Origin: Trichoplusia ni
Lineage: Eukaryota; Arthropoda; Insecta; Lepidoptera; Noctuidae
NCBI RefSeq assembly: GCF_003590095.1
Contig: NC_039491.1
Location: 6,820,001-6,884,000 of the forward strand
Reading direction: 5' to 3'
Length of the DNA: 64,000 nt
Shown here: positions 47,381 to 60,100 of the stretch, one piece after another
How positions within the stretch are numbered: the first letter of the stretch is position 1
Layout: every line of letters starts with the position of its first letter
Program-made: the position numbers and the translations under genes
Notes under the pieces: generated by a model
Seen by the model: the letters and a program-made list of their open reading frames with translations, nothing else
Database searches by the model: none
What the model was told of the DNA's origin: nothing

Positions 47381-48918
47381 TTTCACGGTAATGCTTATTT
47401 AATCACCTTAGTTTAAGAGCAAAGAGACAATATCACACAGAAACGTTTCAACATAAGCCCCTTAATAGGCCACTATAATAAACATTGATGAGCGCTATTA
47501 TTACTATGTTTGTTGTTATTAGCAGACGCATATGCCGCTGTCAATCTTGCTGATATCATCCCTTACAAGTGTTTTACGACCACTTAAGGAAGATGGCTCG
47601 CGTCCACCGCAAAACATTCATATTAAATCTTGTTCGCCCTAATTTGTTCGACTCAGAATGAGCGATAAAAGCCCTCCTTTTACAAGTCTCTACAGGAAGA
47701 CTTGCTCTTATTAGGCATGTATTCAGAATGTTACATCGTAGACCTAAGTCTAAGACAGTTATATGAATGTTTCAAACATTAGCTTGTCTCTAGTGTAATG
47801 TTATGGTACACCATTTGCAGAAATTCCCATATAAAGGTATTCTTATTAACAGAATCTACCAAAGCCAGGTACGCAATTCCGGTGAATGTTTGCTAGTTCA
47901 TTTGCAGTTTACCCGTGCTCCGTAGTCGGTAGTTAGTACATTAACGTGATGGACGGAACCCGCTAAAATAGGGAGCTTATAACTAATGCCGTTAAAGTAA
48001 ACACACTTATTTGTATTGAGTTTACGAATGCAACTTATGGTTCATCAACGTATGGCCTTTTTGGTATTTACTTTTCAAAGACACCTCTTTTACAGGCATA
48101 TTATTATGAACAATGAACTCAGAAAGTGGTACGTGCAAATCTCCTTTTCACAAAGTTTGTTGAAACGGTCTGTTTCGTTAATGCTACAGTTTTTTGGTTA
48201 GTAAAAAGTGGGCCCGTTTGAAAATCTGCTACGTCATAGCAAGAGAAACAAAACCCTCTCGCATCTGTTTGTTCCCTGATGCTAGCTCCTCAATTAAGCG
48301 ACATGCTTTACTTAGCAGTATTTGCTAGAGATTAAAGTTTATTTTTAAATAACGTACGGGATCAAAAAGATTTACCGTATTCATTCAAAAATGATTAAAC
48401 AAATGTATCTCTGTCTGCTTACAGGTTAATCCAAAAAGCGGAATGTTTAAAAAGGTTTAGTTGACAATTCAAATCTATTTCTCTATTAAGGTTTATGAGA
48501 GATAGTCGGAACATTTGGGTACGAAACTTTAAATTAGAAAGTATAACATTTTCTCAACTGTGGACAACTGACAAAAATTGATAGCTCGTAACTTCGGTAT
48601 CAAGCGTTATTTAATTCCTACACGTTTCTCTGTAATAAAGATCCCGTGGGTTCAAATTTGTAGATAAATTCAATTCTGTAAGTAAGTGCTCTCCGTAATG
48701 TTGATTTGAATAAGTAATAGGTAATATAACTTACACACTAACGATGTGAGATCTTGAAATACCCTCTTAAATTGGTATTGACGAAATAAAATTATAAAAT
48801 ATTGTCAATGAAAATATCTTTAGGAAAAAATGAACTAAATATATAATTATTTAAAAATAATCTGTGTGTTTCATAGAAATCTTGACGGATTTTTTTATGT
48901 ATAAAATAACGTGAAAAT
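47381..48918. other. Gene-free stretch
   Basis: AT-rich with moderate GC near 47860-47960. The frame at 48016-48201 reads as chance hydrophobic translation. No repeat is recognised. Confidence 0.45.
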
Positions 48919-48935
48919 ATATTTATAATAGACAT
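48919..48935. repeat. Target-site duplication, left copy
   Basis: ATATTTATAATAGACAT, 17 bases, repeated exactly at 49286-49302. The two copies flank the SINE at 48936-49285. Confidence 0.92.
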
Positions 48936-49285
48936 CATTGGCCTAGCCTTTTCCCAACTATGTTGGGATCGGCTACCAGTCTAACCGGTTTCAGCAGTGT
49001 TTTACAAGGAGCGACTGCCTATCTGACCTCCTCAACCCAGTTACCTGGGCAGCACGATACCCCTTGGTTAGACTGGTTGTCAGACTTTCCAAGCTTCTGA
49101 CTAACTGTAACGACTGTCAAAGATGTAGGAATAACAGCCGGGACCGACAATTTAACGTGCCTTCCAAAACACGGAGGAACTCGTTATGACAAAGATGGTC
49201 ACCCATCTACGGACCAACCGCGTCAAGCATAGCTTAACCTGTGATCGTTTCACTTATGCCGTTATAACTTAGCCACGAGCTCCTC
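48936..49285 (-). mobile_element. SINE with 5S rRNA-like promoter head
   Basis: On the minus strand the head begins GAGGAGCTCGTGGCTAAG at 49285. At 49197-49246 it reads GATCACAGGTTAAGC, then GACGCGGTTGGTCCGTAGAT and GATGGGTGACC; these match, in order and with nearly the same spacing (50 against 52 bases), the internal promoter region of 5S rRNA (box A, intermediate element, box C). The body contains GCCGGGACC, GTCGTTACAG, GGGTAACTGGGTTGAGGAGG-type blocks and the 3' end ATCCCAACATAGTTGGGAAA, finishing in a short ATG-repeat tail. The family is common in moths as I remember it. A perfect 17-base target duplication shows LINE-mediated insertion, apparently fairly recent. Confidence 0.88.
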
Positions 49286-49302
49286 ATATTTATAATAGAC
49301 AT
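49286..49302. repeat. Target-site duplication, right copy
   Basis: Second exact copy of the 17 bases found at 48919-48935, directly at the 5' (head) end of the SINE. Confidence 0.92.
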
Positions 49303-52300
49303 TTTTTTTATAATAATTAATGTTTTAGGCTGTCAAGTTAATCTTTTTGATGACAGGATGACAAATAAAAACCACAAACTCATCGCAGAAGAAATTTGCA
49401 TACTTCATAAAGAATACGAAATCGTAAACAAAGCAATGCATCACAATGAAGCACCTAATTCGGTGACTATTTGCTGGATATTACGGTCTGACATTATCTC
49501 TCCAGTTTATATAGAGCACCACTATGATGAGATATTACTCGCCATGGACCAATAAACTTATTCCGGATGGTCCACTCTTGGTATATCCCAGGCACTACGC
49601 AAAACACTGCAATTATTTATTACGTAGCGACTATAACTACTAGAAAACACAAAGAAACATAAGAATTGTTGAAATATTCATTTTATGGCTGAGTTTTTCT
49701 GAATTGGATTAAGTTAATGTTTTGTAGTGGTTTCAATGAAAGCATAATTACTCAGATAGCGATAATAGTGTTATACGCGATCCAAAGCGCTTAAATACTG
49801 GGTTAAGTAAGCTTGTTCTGTTTTAAACATAAAATAAGTTGTTGTTGTGTGATGTCGTTATTTGGGTTCAAAGTTAGAGAGCAGACAAAAAAAAACTTAT
49901 GGTTTCGTTTATTTTTGTTCGCAATTATTAACGGGTTCAGTAAATATATAATATTGTTAATTACAACGTACGCTATGTTCCATTATTATTATTTCGTCTT
50001 ATGTTTTTTTTTTGCTTCAACATTCTGTGAGCAATTGTTTCTTTTTTCTGGGTTTTAAATCTGGGTTAAGCGACAAAAATGGGCAGTAGGTTAATGAGCA
50101 CTAAAAAACGATTGCTAATAAAATAAATCTTCCTTAATTAAACATTCATTGAAGTAATTGTGTCATTAATATCACCCTGTTTATACGTTCCTGTAATGCA
50201 GTATCGTAATATTAAATAATGTGACGCGCAAAATGATATTAATTGCGACCATAAAGGGTTTTATTTGTGGTGAGGTCACCACCTGAACTAAATTAATGAT
50301 GTTCCATAATGTGTACGACGCCAGCCGTCCGATCCGCAATATGCTGTATTACAACAAAATTATATTTATAACCACAGACCACGAAATGACATTCGATGAC
50401 GTGAACTATTATATTGATAAAGTTCTATGTCTATGCATGTATAGCTACTGCCATCTATGACACACCTACCTCTACCTACTTCTTTCCGACATCTATTTAA
50501 GTACTAAAAAGCATTAATTGGCAACTTCTACAACAAATATTTCCAAACCAAAGAAATAGTTCAAATTGACGATCGCATTAACCGTTGCTTATCCTGCCGT
50601 CTACTAACTAAAAAGCAGCTAAGGCAAAAAGTATTTTTGGAGAAAACGCTAAAATAAGGGAGAATTGGGAGAAAAAAGGGAGGGTCTCTTGAAAACTATG
50701 CAACCTAGGAACGTGGTTGCAAGTTATAAATTTAGACAAAGTGTTTGTGCACAATATGCAATATATTTCATTCAATCGTATTGATTACATTTTATTTAAA
50801 CGAAACGAAACGACCAACTGTGTATAACGGCCTTTTAGTTAGTAGATGGCAGTATCATAGATTTGAATTGACACGACTTCATTCATCCTTCTCTTTGAAA
50901 AAATAGCTGTTATAACTATTTATAAAATAATAACTTTCTCTCTGTATACAAAAGTAATAAGTAAATATTGGATTAATAAAAAGTAATATTGTGTTTCGAG
51001 CGCTATTTGTAGGTGTCCGAGGCATAATAAAGAGTGGCGTACAAACAAAAGACTCAGCGAACTGGATCTTCAAACATTCAAATACGCACTAATAACTGTT
51101 AGAAACGCTTTCAGTTTCATCGATTTTGATATAATTTGGTACGAAAATAGATCGGGATTCGTAAGGGCCTATTTTAAACCCATCTGTATGGGTTATGCAA
51201 ACTTGTACTAATTATGTAATGCTTATTGGGTGTTTTACTAAATCTAATAATTAGTCTACTATTTAGTCCGTCAAACAGTTTTCCAATAAATTTTGGTAAG
51301 GGTAAGTAAGGAAGATGAAATGCACTGAAGTATGGTAGTGGGGGTAGTAATATCACTTGCTAGTAAAAGGCGTAGGTGTATTGTGTTAAATATAGATAAT
51401 GTCGATGACTCGATGTATTAGTTCGCTTTTGACAATTACTTGGAATCACCATAGAACTTAAATGATTTACATGACGACATTCTGTTGTGAGTATACACGA
51501 TTCAGGTAATGTTTTCCTTTTGGGAAAGTAATAAACGAAGTCGCGGAACGCACTCAACAAATTAATAAATAAACATTAAATTAATTAATCGTAACTGCTA
51601 ACAGAAAGGTATATTTAAATAAGCAAATAAAGCCGCACGCAACGCGTAGTATTAACACAACGATTCAAACCGTTTCCATATCAATTAGTTGTTGTAACGT
51701 AATAACGTAGTACCTCGCCTGTAAATTACAAGTAAATTTCGTGTTTATTATTACCCCAAGCGTATTAGTTTAGTGAAGTATGATTATTATGTATGTGGCT
51801 TGTACGACCTACTTGGATTATAGCATAGCAACTTAACTGTTGGCTGGGGTTAGCAAGGATAACTCACGCGGCGATAAGAAACTTGTAGAGGAGAGCATCC
51901 ATTCTTGTTCTTAGAACAAAGCTCAAGATAGTTATCTTACGTATACGCTTTGTTCACTTAATTAACTTCACAAATTGTCGTCCTTTTCATTGATAACAAG
52001 ACGACTCAGTTTAAATCTTTAAAACTAATTTTGTGTTTGAAAACTCCCTTCGAGTTTTGTCCAAAAGGCACTTTGAGCAAGTTATATTAAAGAATCATCA
52101 GACTGTACCGTACTTGCTAAACAACTGTGAAAGAATAAATAGGTAGATGAATGTTATTAAGATAACTGCTACGAAATAATATTTGAGACATAACTTCTAA
52201 AAGGAAAATGAAAAGAATGTAGAGGATCTGGACTAGATTATCCTTCAGATGTTTATAGCGACATTTTTTTTTAATTAATCGACATTCTTAGCTAAGTTAC

Positions 52301-52951
52301 ACGCGAAACTAACATGATTCCTTACAGAGACCATAAGCGTCAGCAACGGAATGTAAGCCTCCTTAGAGACTACTACAATGAACGGTACTAAGAGAATTGA
52401 ACTCAAAATGAAAGGAATATAATCCCCGGTACTGAGAACGCACTGAAGGCAGAATTAAATTTATGAATAATTGAAAATTGAGGTGAAAGGTAAATAAGGT
52501 CGTTATTGATATTCCCTTGGGAAATGAAGCGGTGCTAGGTTTTGTACAACCGATAAAAGTCTTTACTTACCATTGATAGATTGAATTACGTTTCGAAATA
52601 AATATTGATTGAGTCTTTCTTGAAATTATTACGAGTTTTCTATTTATTACGATTGAATAGAGTTTGAATATATAAGTTTAATAATAAAACTATTTTCAGT
52701 TTAATTATATTTAACTTATTAAAGATCGAATAGGTAGATGCGCAAATAACAAAACTCATGACAAGACGAATGGATTCGGTATGAGCTTAAATCTTCAATT
52801 AAATACTAATTTGGTTAAATTCTCTAAATATGCCTTTACATTCTGAGTTAAGATAATTAAATACCTCGCAGACGCTAGTCATGGTAATCTATTAAGCCCT
52901 TTATGAGTGATATAATTAGGCTTGCATTATTCTTCTGAACGTATTTAAACA
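49303..52951. other. Gene-free stretch with one coding-like ORF
   Basis: A plus frame at 49358-49555 is polar and histidine-rich (NKNHKLIAEEICILHKEYEI, SPVYIEHHYDEILLAMDQ), follows TTTTTGATGACAG (a fair acceptor), and its TAA overlaps an AATAAA poly(A) signal at 49550-49555. I do not recognise it. Frames at 49813-50058 and 50879-51560 (minus) look like chance. A purine-rich run occurs at 50655-50690. Otherwise AT-rich. Confidence 0.35.
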
Positions 52952-53155
52952 ATGCAGAGCCAGCATGTGGCACAAGGAGTTCAGTGGTGTTATGTTAAAA
53001 GATTAGTCGCGTTGCGGGGTGGTGCCGCGCTGTTGGCGCGTCCTGGCGCGGCGCGGCGCGGCAATGTGCGGCGCCGCTCGGCCGCACTCAACAAACGTTT
53101 GCTCTCATACAACTCCCCACAACTGTTCACTCATTTGCATTTCGCAGTCTGTTAG
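52952..53155 (+). other. GC-rich leader-like segment ending at a splice donor
   Basis: The core 53005-53095 is extremely GC- and CpG-rich for this window (CGCGGCGCGGCGCGGCAATG). An arthropod initiator-like TCAGT lies at 52981-52985. The segment ends TCTGTTAG|GTAAGC at 53155/53156, a near-consensus splice donor. A 67-codon frame spans it, but its arginine- and alanine-rich middle (VALRGGAALLARPGAARRGN) may just reflect CG repeats, and its stop TAG abuts the donor. Together these suggest a 5' untranslated first exon, or a CpG-rich regulatory island. No transcript evidence exists here. Confidence 0.3.
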
Positions 53156-54004
53156 GTAAGCCTTCGCCACAGAATTTGGTTTCTACTGCTACTTAAGTAG
53201 GTATAACACTAACACACAGACATCTAAGTAGGCTGACGGTGCAGCGCGGCTTCCCCTCCTTATCTTAATATGTATATCTTCTACTCTTATTACCTTATTT
53301 TAAGGGATTTACATTATTTGGAACCCCGGTGCTGGAAAGGTATTTTTAGACAATATCTTTTAAGAGACGTTTGAAGAAGGTCGCTTGGATTAAAATTCTA
53401 ATCCGTGAAAATGACAATGATGGATGAAAAAATGTGCTTTGCCAAAATGAATCACATTTAAAGGAAATGATGATTATAATGATCTTATAAGAAAATTATA
53501 TCCGAAATTACGCATTAATCTCAAATTTGTATCCCAACAGCAAATTGAGTTCAAGGTTAAAATAAAATAAGCATCTTAATTAAAGTCATACATTTCGATA
53601 TCACTATAATTGCCGATACACGTGAATGTAATCACGATCAACTCTTGACGAAGAGTGGTTTTTAGAGTCCACCACACAATTATCACCTTAATTAAAAAGG
53701 TGTAAAGTTCATTTTTGCAGAAACCACATCCCTGTACCAACTTAAGTCATTTTATGATTGAAACTGACTCCAACCTTGTGTATGTTTTTGACAAGTTTAA
53801 ATGTAAACATAAAAATCAATTCAAACATAAATTGGATCAGCAAGTTTATTCTGACAGACACATTTTAAATAAGTTTAACAGAAAACAATAAAAACATTGT
53901 TCCAGAACAAAACAATTAGGTAATTAAGTTAAAAAATCTTCCAGCTGGTAACATAAGTGTGAAAAGCTAATCATTTGTTAGTTTGACAATGAGATCTTTA
54001 GCAA
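53156..54004. other. Gene-free stretch
   Basis: No gene or repeat is recognised. It would be the beginning of an intron if the donor at 53156 is real. Confidence 0.4.
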
Positions 54005-54165
54005 GCCAAAAAAACAAATTTACAATAAAAAAATCACCCATCAAATTTTTGTCAGGACCGAGGGTCGCGTAACGATTTTGTTTATGGACAAATACGCAGT
54101 GGAACAACAAGAAGCTTTACAAAATAAGGTTCAGTTTTTATCCTTTTATACGGAACCCTAGAAAC
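54005..54165 (-). repeat. 5S-box repeat, internally deleted minus-strand copy
   Basis: On the minus strand it starts TAGGGTTCCGTATAAAAGG (about 54163 downward), continues ATAAAAACTGAACCTTATTT, and near 54021-54032 carries TTTGATGGGTGA, the 5S box-C-like segment, followed by a T-rich run. The middle of the family consensus is shortened. This is the only copy in the window on the minus strand. Confidence 0.5.
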
Positions 54166-57100
54166 TAAAAAGCGCTTTGCATGAACCTTCTATAAACGTT
54201 TAAAATATATTCTTCTATAAAGGGTAAAAATATTTAGTTCAGTAGTTTCAAGCCAACTCAGCGCAATTTTAGGCCCATTTATACCTTTTCGATATATCTT
54301 TAAAATATACACACCTACCACCAATACAGGCCAAAACTAAATTCAACACGGCTTTACCAATAGCCATTAATCCCACCATAATTTGCTCCGAGAACAATAT
54401 ACGATTTGTTAATAGGTAATTTGTTTTTTGTTCTAATCACCTAGTAATAATGCGATCACAAATCCCGGCCACGAGCAATTACGCCATTATCTATTCAGGA
54501 GCAATCGCTCGTAATTACGTATGAAGAATTCTATATTCAGCAGGCTGTGTTTACTGTGTAGGATATAATTGGAAATACTAAGGAAATTGTATTGGGAGAA
54601 TTATTTAGTGGTTTTGAGACTTCTTTTTGACTAGATAGTTTTTCAATTTTTTTATTTTTTTTGTTTATATTACATCATTTAATTTTAGCTGTGAAATTAA
54701 TACCATAAAAAAGTAAAGTAGTTTTTTTTATTGTCTTCTAGACAAACCTTTGGACATAATTAATAAAATTCAAGGTATTACATGACCAGCATAATGAATG
54801 ACCCACTGTTGGTCATATTGCTACCTTTGTATATTCCATTCTTCTCTGCTTTTTTGCCACATAGCAGCACATTTTTGAATGATGATGGAAATGATAGTTC
54901 ACATCATTTATGTTAAAAAAGTATTCGTAATAAAACATAAGTGTTCTTATATCCTTATTCTGACAGAAAATATACCTTTATTAAACGTTTACGGGACACA
55001 AAAAACTCTTCTATTGAATATTAAATAACGACAATTAAAACAATCACAGGCACAAAAGTCCAAAAACAAAAGAGCACCGCTTGACGTTCCCCTCTGCAAG
55101 GGTAAAAACACTTAGGGTAAGTTGAATTTTTAAAAAGCAAGCCGTAAAACCTCTTTTGAGATCACTACATTAAAAAAGAGGTCACAAGCAGCGGAAAGAA
55201 ACAATATATTTAGCTCATTAATCAATGTCAAGACCCAACAATGACCGGATACCTTCTAAAGATTGATCTTGTGTCGTGTAGAAAAATATGAAAAACAATG
55301 GACACGATACATAACTTAGCTTTACATTGAGTTGGTGTGTGTTTATTAAGAGTAAATTGTGTACACAAAGCCAGCGAATAAATTAAGGATATTTACTTCG
55401 AAAAATGTACTTCTGCAAATGTCAAAATTATATGTGGTTTGCGTAAAGGCAGTCTATCTAATGTTATTAAAGTATAGTCAGGTGAGTTAAATAATAAATG
55501 TACTACAAAGATAAATAATTTAGCATAAATTTTGAAGCGTTAACAGAATTCCATTCGAAACAAAAAGCTCTACAAAACAATTCGTATTGATAAACAATAG
55601 TATAAAACAACAATTCAAAATAGTCCGCATAAAAATCTTCACTCAACCATTTTATAACCGTATAAAAACAACGAATTTGTAAAAACGAACGATTTTCTAG
55701 CAACACACAATAAAATACAGACAGGCATAGCCATGCAAAACGTTAAAAGCCACGGTCGCTTCCCCATTCCTATTGTTTCGAACGAGACAGACGAAATTAA
55801 GGCACATCGTTTTATATTTTCGTTTTTAATTCACGCAGTTGAAAGCGAAGTTTAAAAAGCAGATAATAACCTTTACAGAGAATATAACGCCACGGTCAAA
55901 AGCTGTAAAATGTGCTTTTATTTCTGTTTTAATTGCATTCTTCTTTCGCATCGCTTCCGTTGCGTATTTTTGCGCATTTCATAACGTTATTGGTATTTCA
56001 ACACGTCTGGTATGTTCTTAACGTTCTTATGGCGAAGAATTTATAATATGGAGGAGTCCCGGTAAGTATACCTCTTCTTGTTAATAAAAATGCTCGCATT
56101 TGAAAAGTTGTTTTTTGGAAAAGGAGAAAATTAAATATTTTTAAAGCTGCTTTACCTAGAAATTGAAAGCTCGTTAATAGTAATAAATAACGGTGTACGT
56201 GTAAAGCTTTTAGACTAAGAGACTAAAAACACTTGATAAGTTTTAGGTTGTTGACCAGTGCTTACATTGTTATCTATGTAGTATTTTATTTTTCACAAAA
56301 ATGTAAACTGCTTTACGCGAGAGTTAAGGTGTACTGTATAGAACTAAAATATATTTGGACTTTTATATCTTTTTTTGACATAAAACAATTTGATGAAAGT
56401 CTAGACTATTTTCTTCAAACAAGAAAAATACCCAACAGCTGTTTATACGCGTAAAAAGCAGCGTTCATTCTGCCTTTAACACTATAATCCTCGCACTAAC
56501 AAGTACAATTCCAATAGTGATAAGTTAATACTTTCTCTGCTGCAAATAAATACATAACAAAGTTTCTCGTGCTTATCTCGTCTTCAGAAACACAAATATT
56601 GACATAATTAATAATAACAGAGCACGTCCGTTCTCTACTCGCGTTGAATTATAACTAAAGCGTATATAACGTATATTTCTATATTGCTCCAGTTAGCGCC
56701 TTGTTTTACTCATAAAGAGAGTTATGTAACGTACTAATGAGATAATTGTTTAATGATACTTAGGGTAACTTTGTAGAGGTGATTGCGTAAAGAATAAGTT
56801 AGAGTTAGGTGTGCGGTCTTGAACATGTAGAGCTTTTGATTTTCTAAGCTGGGTTTTTATGTTTCAATTTGTCTAAGACGGAGTAAAATATAATGTTGAA
56901 TGAATGCATGCATGCATATTATGCTCTGGTGTTTTCCATTAAACTTTTTTATATCAATTAGTAAAGTAAACCTATAAGTTTCACTTGACAATAATAAAAA
57001 TATAGATTTATGGAATATAAATTGTATACAAAATAGCGACATGAAAAACTAAACTAAACGATTCAAAAGGCGAAACATCATCAAAGTGCGACTTCGAGGG

Positions 57101-60100
57101 GAAGACACGGTTCTATAAGCGATAGGCAAAAAAAAGTATCTCGGTTTTGTGTAACGACTTTCGATTTACTGAATACGAGTGCTCTTGTGAAGGGTTGGAG
57201 GGAGGTATCACTCCACATCGAGTCAAGTACATTCGTCTACCAAATAAGGCGTAACTTACTCTACGCCGCGAATTTATATCGACTATCAAACGAAAATACG
57301 TTTCCGTATTTATTTCAGTGGTATTACGATTTCACGCTTCGCTGCTTTGTTTAAAAGTCATTTTTTAATAGTAGGATTTACTATAAAGTATAATTTATTT
57401 ATGATTGTGTGCATATAATGCTTTTACGCTTAATTAATACATTGAAACTAATATCTTTGCTTTAATAATGTTGATAATCCGGATCTATATTAAAGTGAGA
57501 GAAATAGTTTTTATTTCCGCTCGAACTACTGCCGCAAAAGCCTGGCTTGACGGACCTTGATTGATTCATAGGAGAATGTCAGATGTAGGACTGAACGTTC
57601 GCTCTCTAACATTTGTGTCAGCTCCAACGCTTCCAATCCATCACATTCGATACATTTTGGAGGCTCTACCATAGTGTAAGAGCATCTTCGTATTATTTAT
57701 TCACAAATGTTCGCGCGGCTGTTTTTGAGAGTCATATTTTAAGACACATGCCTCAAATGCTTGCATCCACTTTGTGGATTGTCAAGTAGCGGAAAACTGA
57801 TGCCTGCTACACCAAGCGTCGGAACTCAGGAAGTTGAAATGTTTTTTACGATGAAACGTCGGAGTTTTGCGAAAAAAAAACCTGATGAGTGATGTCTTTT
57901 TCATTTATGTCTGTTTACAGAAATATGATGAAAACTAAATATGGAAACTGTTTTTGTTGGTGTTTTTGTCTCATCGAGTATAAAAATTGTTTGCTTAATA
58001 TCAAAGTTAATTTTGAACGGTAATTTTCATTTGCTACAGAAAAGAAAAATACTCCTTCTGGATAAATAAGTTTTACGAAGTAGTCCTAAATATGTTCGTT
58101 CAATAAAGTGATCGTAAAAAAGCCGATATTGATACAAAATTATTCACTCGATTACTATCCAGAAAGATCAGCGAATAAAATAAAATTGCCACGCATCATA
58201 TACATCAAATAAAAAAAGAAGTTATTACCTAAACGGTATTTTGTATAGAGGAATACGAGCTCGCGTTTTATATTTCATCACTTTTTAAATAACTGCCTTG
58301 TCCTTATTGAAATGCAATAAACATGGAGCGTCCTATAAATTTGCATATTTAAGCTCGAATTTCTCAAAGTTCCCTTTAATGTCAATTTAATATAAAATTT
58401 ATTTCAAGTTCTGTGACGAATAGAAAAAGAGATAACGAGACACCGCCGCCTCTTTCGATGATCACCGCCGCGAATTATGTGTTCCGAGTCCTGAATATTA
58501 AATGAAGGCGGCAAAAGTAGCGCGAGTCTGCGTGAACTTACCCGAAATTACGGTTATCGAGCCAATCGGTTTCTTGACACAGTTTGCGCTAAATGTACCT
58601 ACAACAGTCTCTTGAGACTAATTTTATTAAACTCATCCAAAAAAGTCGTTCACGTTTTCAATAAACAGACAGAACGATTTATTAACGGCTTTTGGGTTTC
58701 GTTTGAATGAATACTGTTAATTAACTGTAACTGTCACTGTTACTGAACATTCAAAATGCGCAACGTTTTTGAAACATTTCATAAACATTTTAGTATTATA
58801 ACGATACAGTATAAATGTGTAAACTCGGCTATCAACCGCCAAATAGCGCTGAATATTGTGGTAGATTTTTTCTATACGATATTGCTAACTGTCTGGTTAC
58901 GCCCAGTTGAGATAAAATCTTTTGAAATGTTCAATAGCTTTGTGTATGAACATGTGTACGAGCCACATGTAGCAATAAATTATACATAGATAAACAGCGT
59001 GTATCAGAAGAATATTTCGACTTTTACTTTTCATGTCATTGGAGACTCGCTTTTAGGAGACTCGATATTTCATGCAAATAAAATAAATAAACGCTTCGGT
59101 TTTTATCGAGCGTATACCAAAGTCAATTCTGTGTAAGAATAGGATATAAGAATATTGTTATTAGGTTTGACATCTAAGAGTTTTTAGATATGCGCATATT
59201 CTAAGTGGATTATCGGCATATTTTTGGGTACGAGCACTTTTAATACGCGGTTTTCCTTCTTGCGCTCGCACACACGTTTCCTCGCTCTGTCTCATTTTTA
59301 TTGGATTTGTTTTTTTCTTTCGTAGATTTAACAAAAAAAGAACAAAACAAATGGTAAATACAGCCATAAATCAGCGAAACCATGATTCATATTTCGTGAA
59401 CCTGTGTCAATTACAGGGTTAGGTTTACCTAGAGCAAACGAGAAACTTTTTTTTTTGCAAAAATGTAGTGGTTGTAGGTACTAAGGGTCGGGCCAAAATG
59501 GCTAAAACACACAAGTGCTAGGGGAGCGAACTATATGGCTGGCGCGGCAGCGGTTGGCGAGCAATTTTCATTTTTTTTCAACAAACTATTGTAACACTTT
59601 AGTTGGGCTGAGGCAAAACTATTTTGATGAAACGATTTATGATTGGACAGTCATAGAATCAGAAGCTTTTGTTCATTATAATTTTTAATTCATATTAGTC
59701 TAAATTGACGGAAATCGTGCACATGAAAATGTATTAATTTTCGTTGTTAAGTGAAAAGTTATTTCCACATTTCAGGCAATGTTCATGAGAAAAAGATTAC
59801 AAGAATCAATCGTCTTCGAGAAATCGATCACATACATTTTGGTTTGATTTATGTTAGTCCCGATCAATATTTAAAAAGTCAGTATTGAGGCAAGGATACA
59901 GGCTTGGAGTTACCAAAACCCATCTGTGAAACCCTATTTCAACCTCTTGGGGATTTTCATTGAATCAGTGTTGATAAGCATCTTGTACCTACCTTATTTA
60001 GATACCTGTTACTTTTCAGTTACTCTTTCTTATCTGATTTCGATAAGGGTTCGGTTACATAGCAGGGCACAATGTACTATGTGTATTTTCATCTTGAATC

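Noticed and set aside
49197..49246. Possible 5S rRNA gene
   Set aside because: Only the internal promoter region matches, with many differences. The flanks are SINE body and it sits in a target-site duplication.
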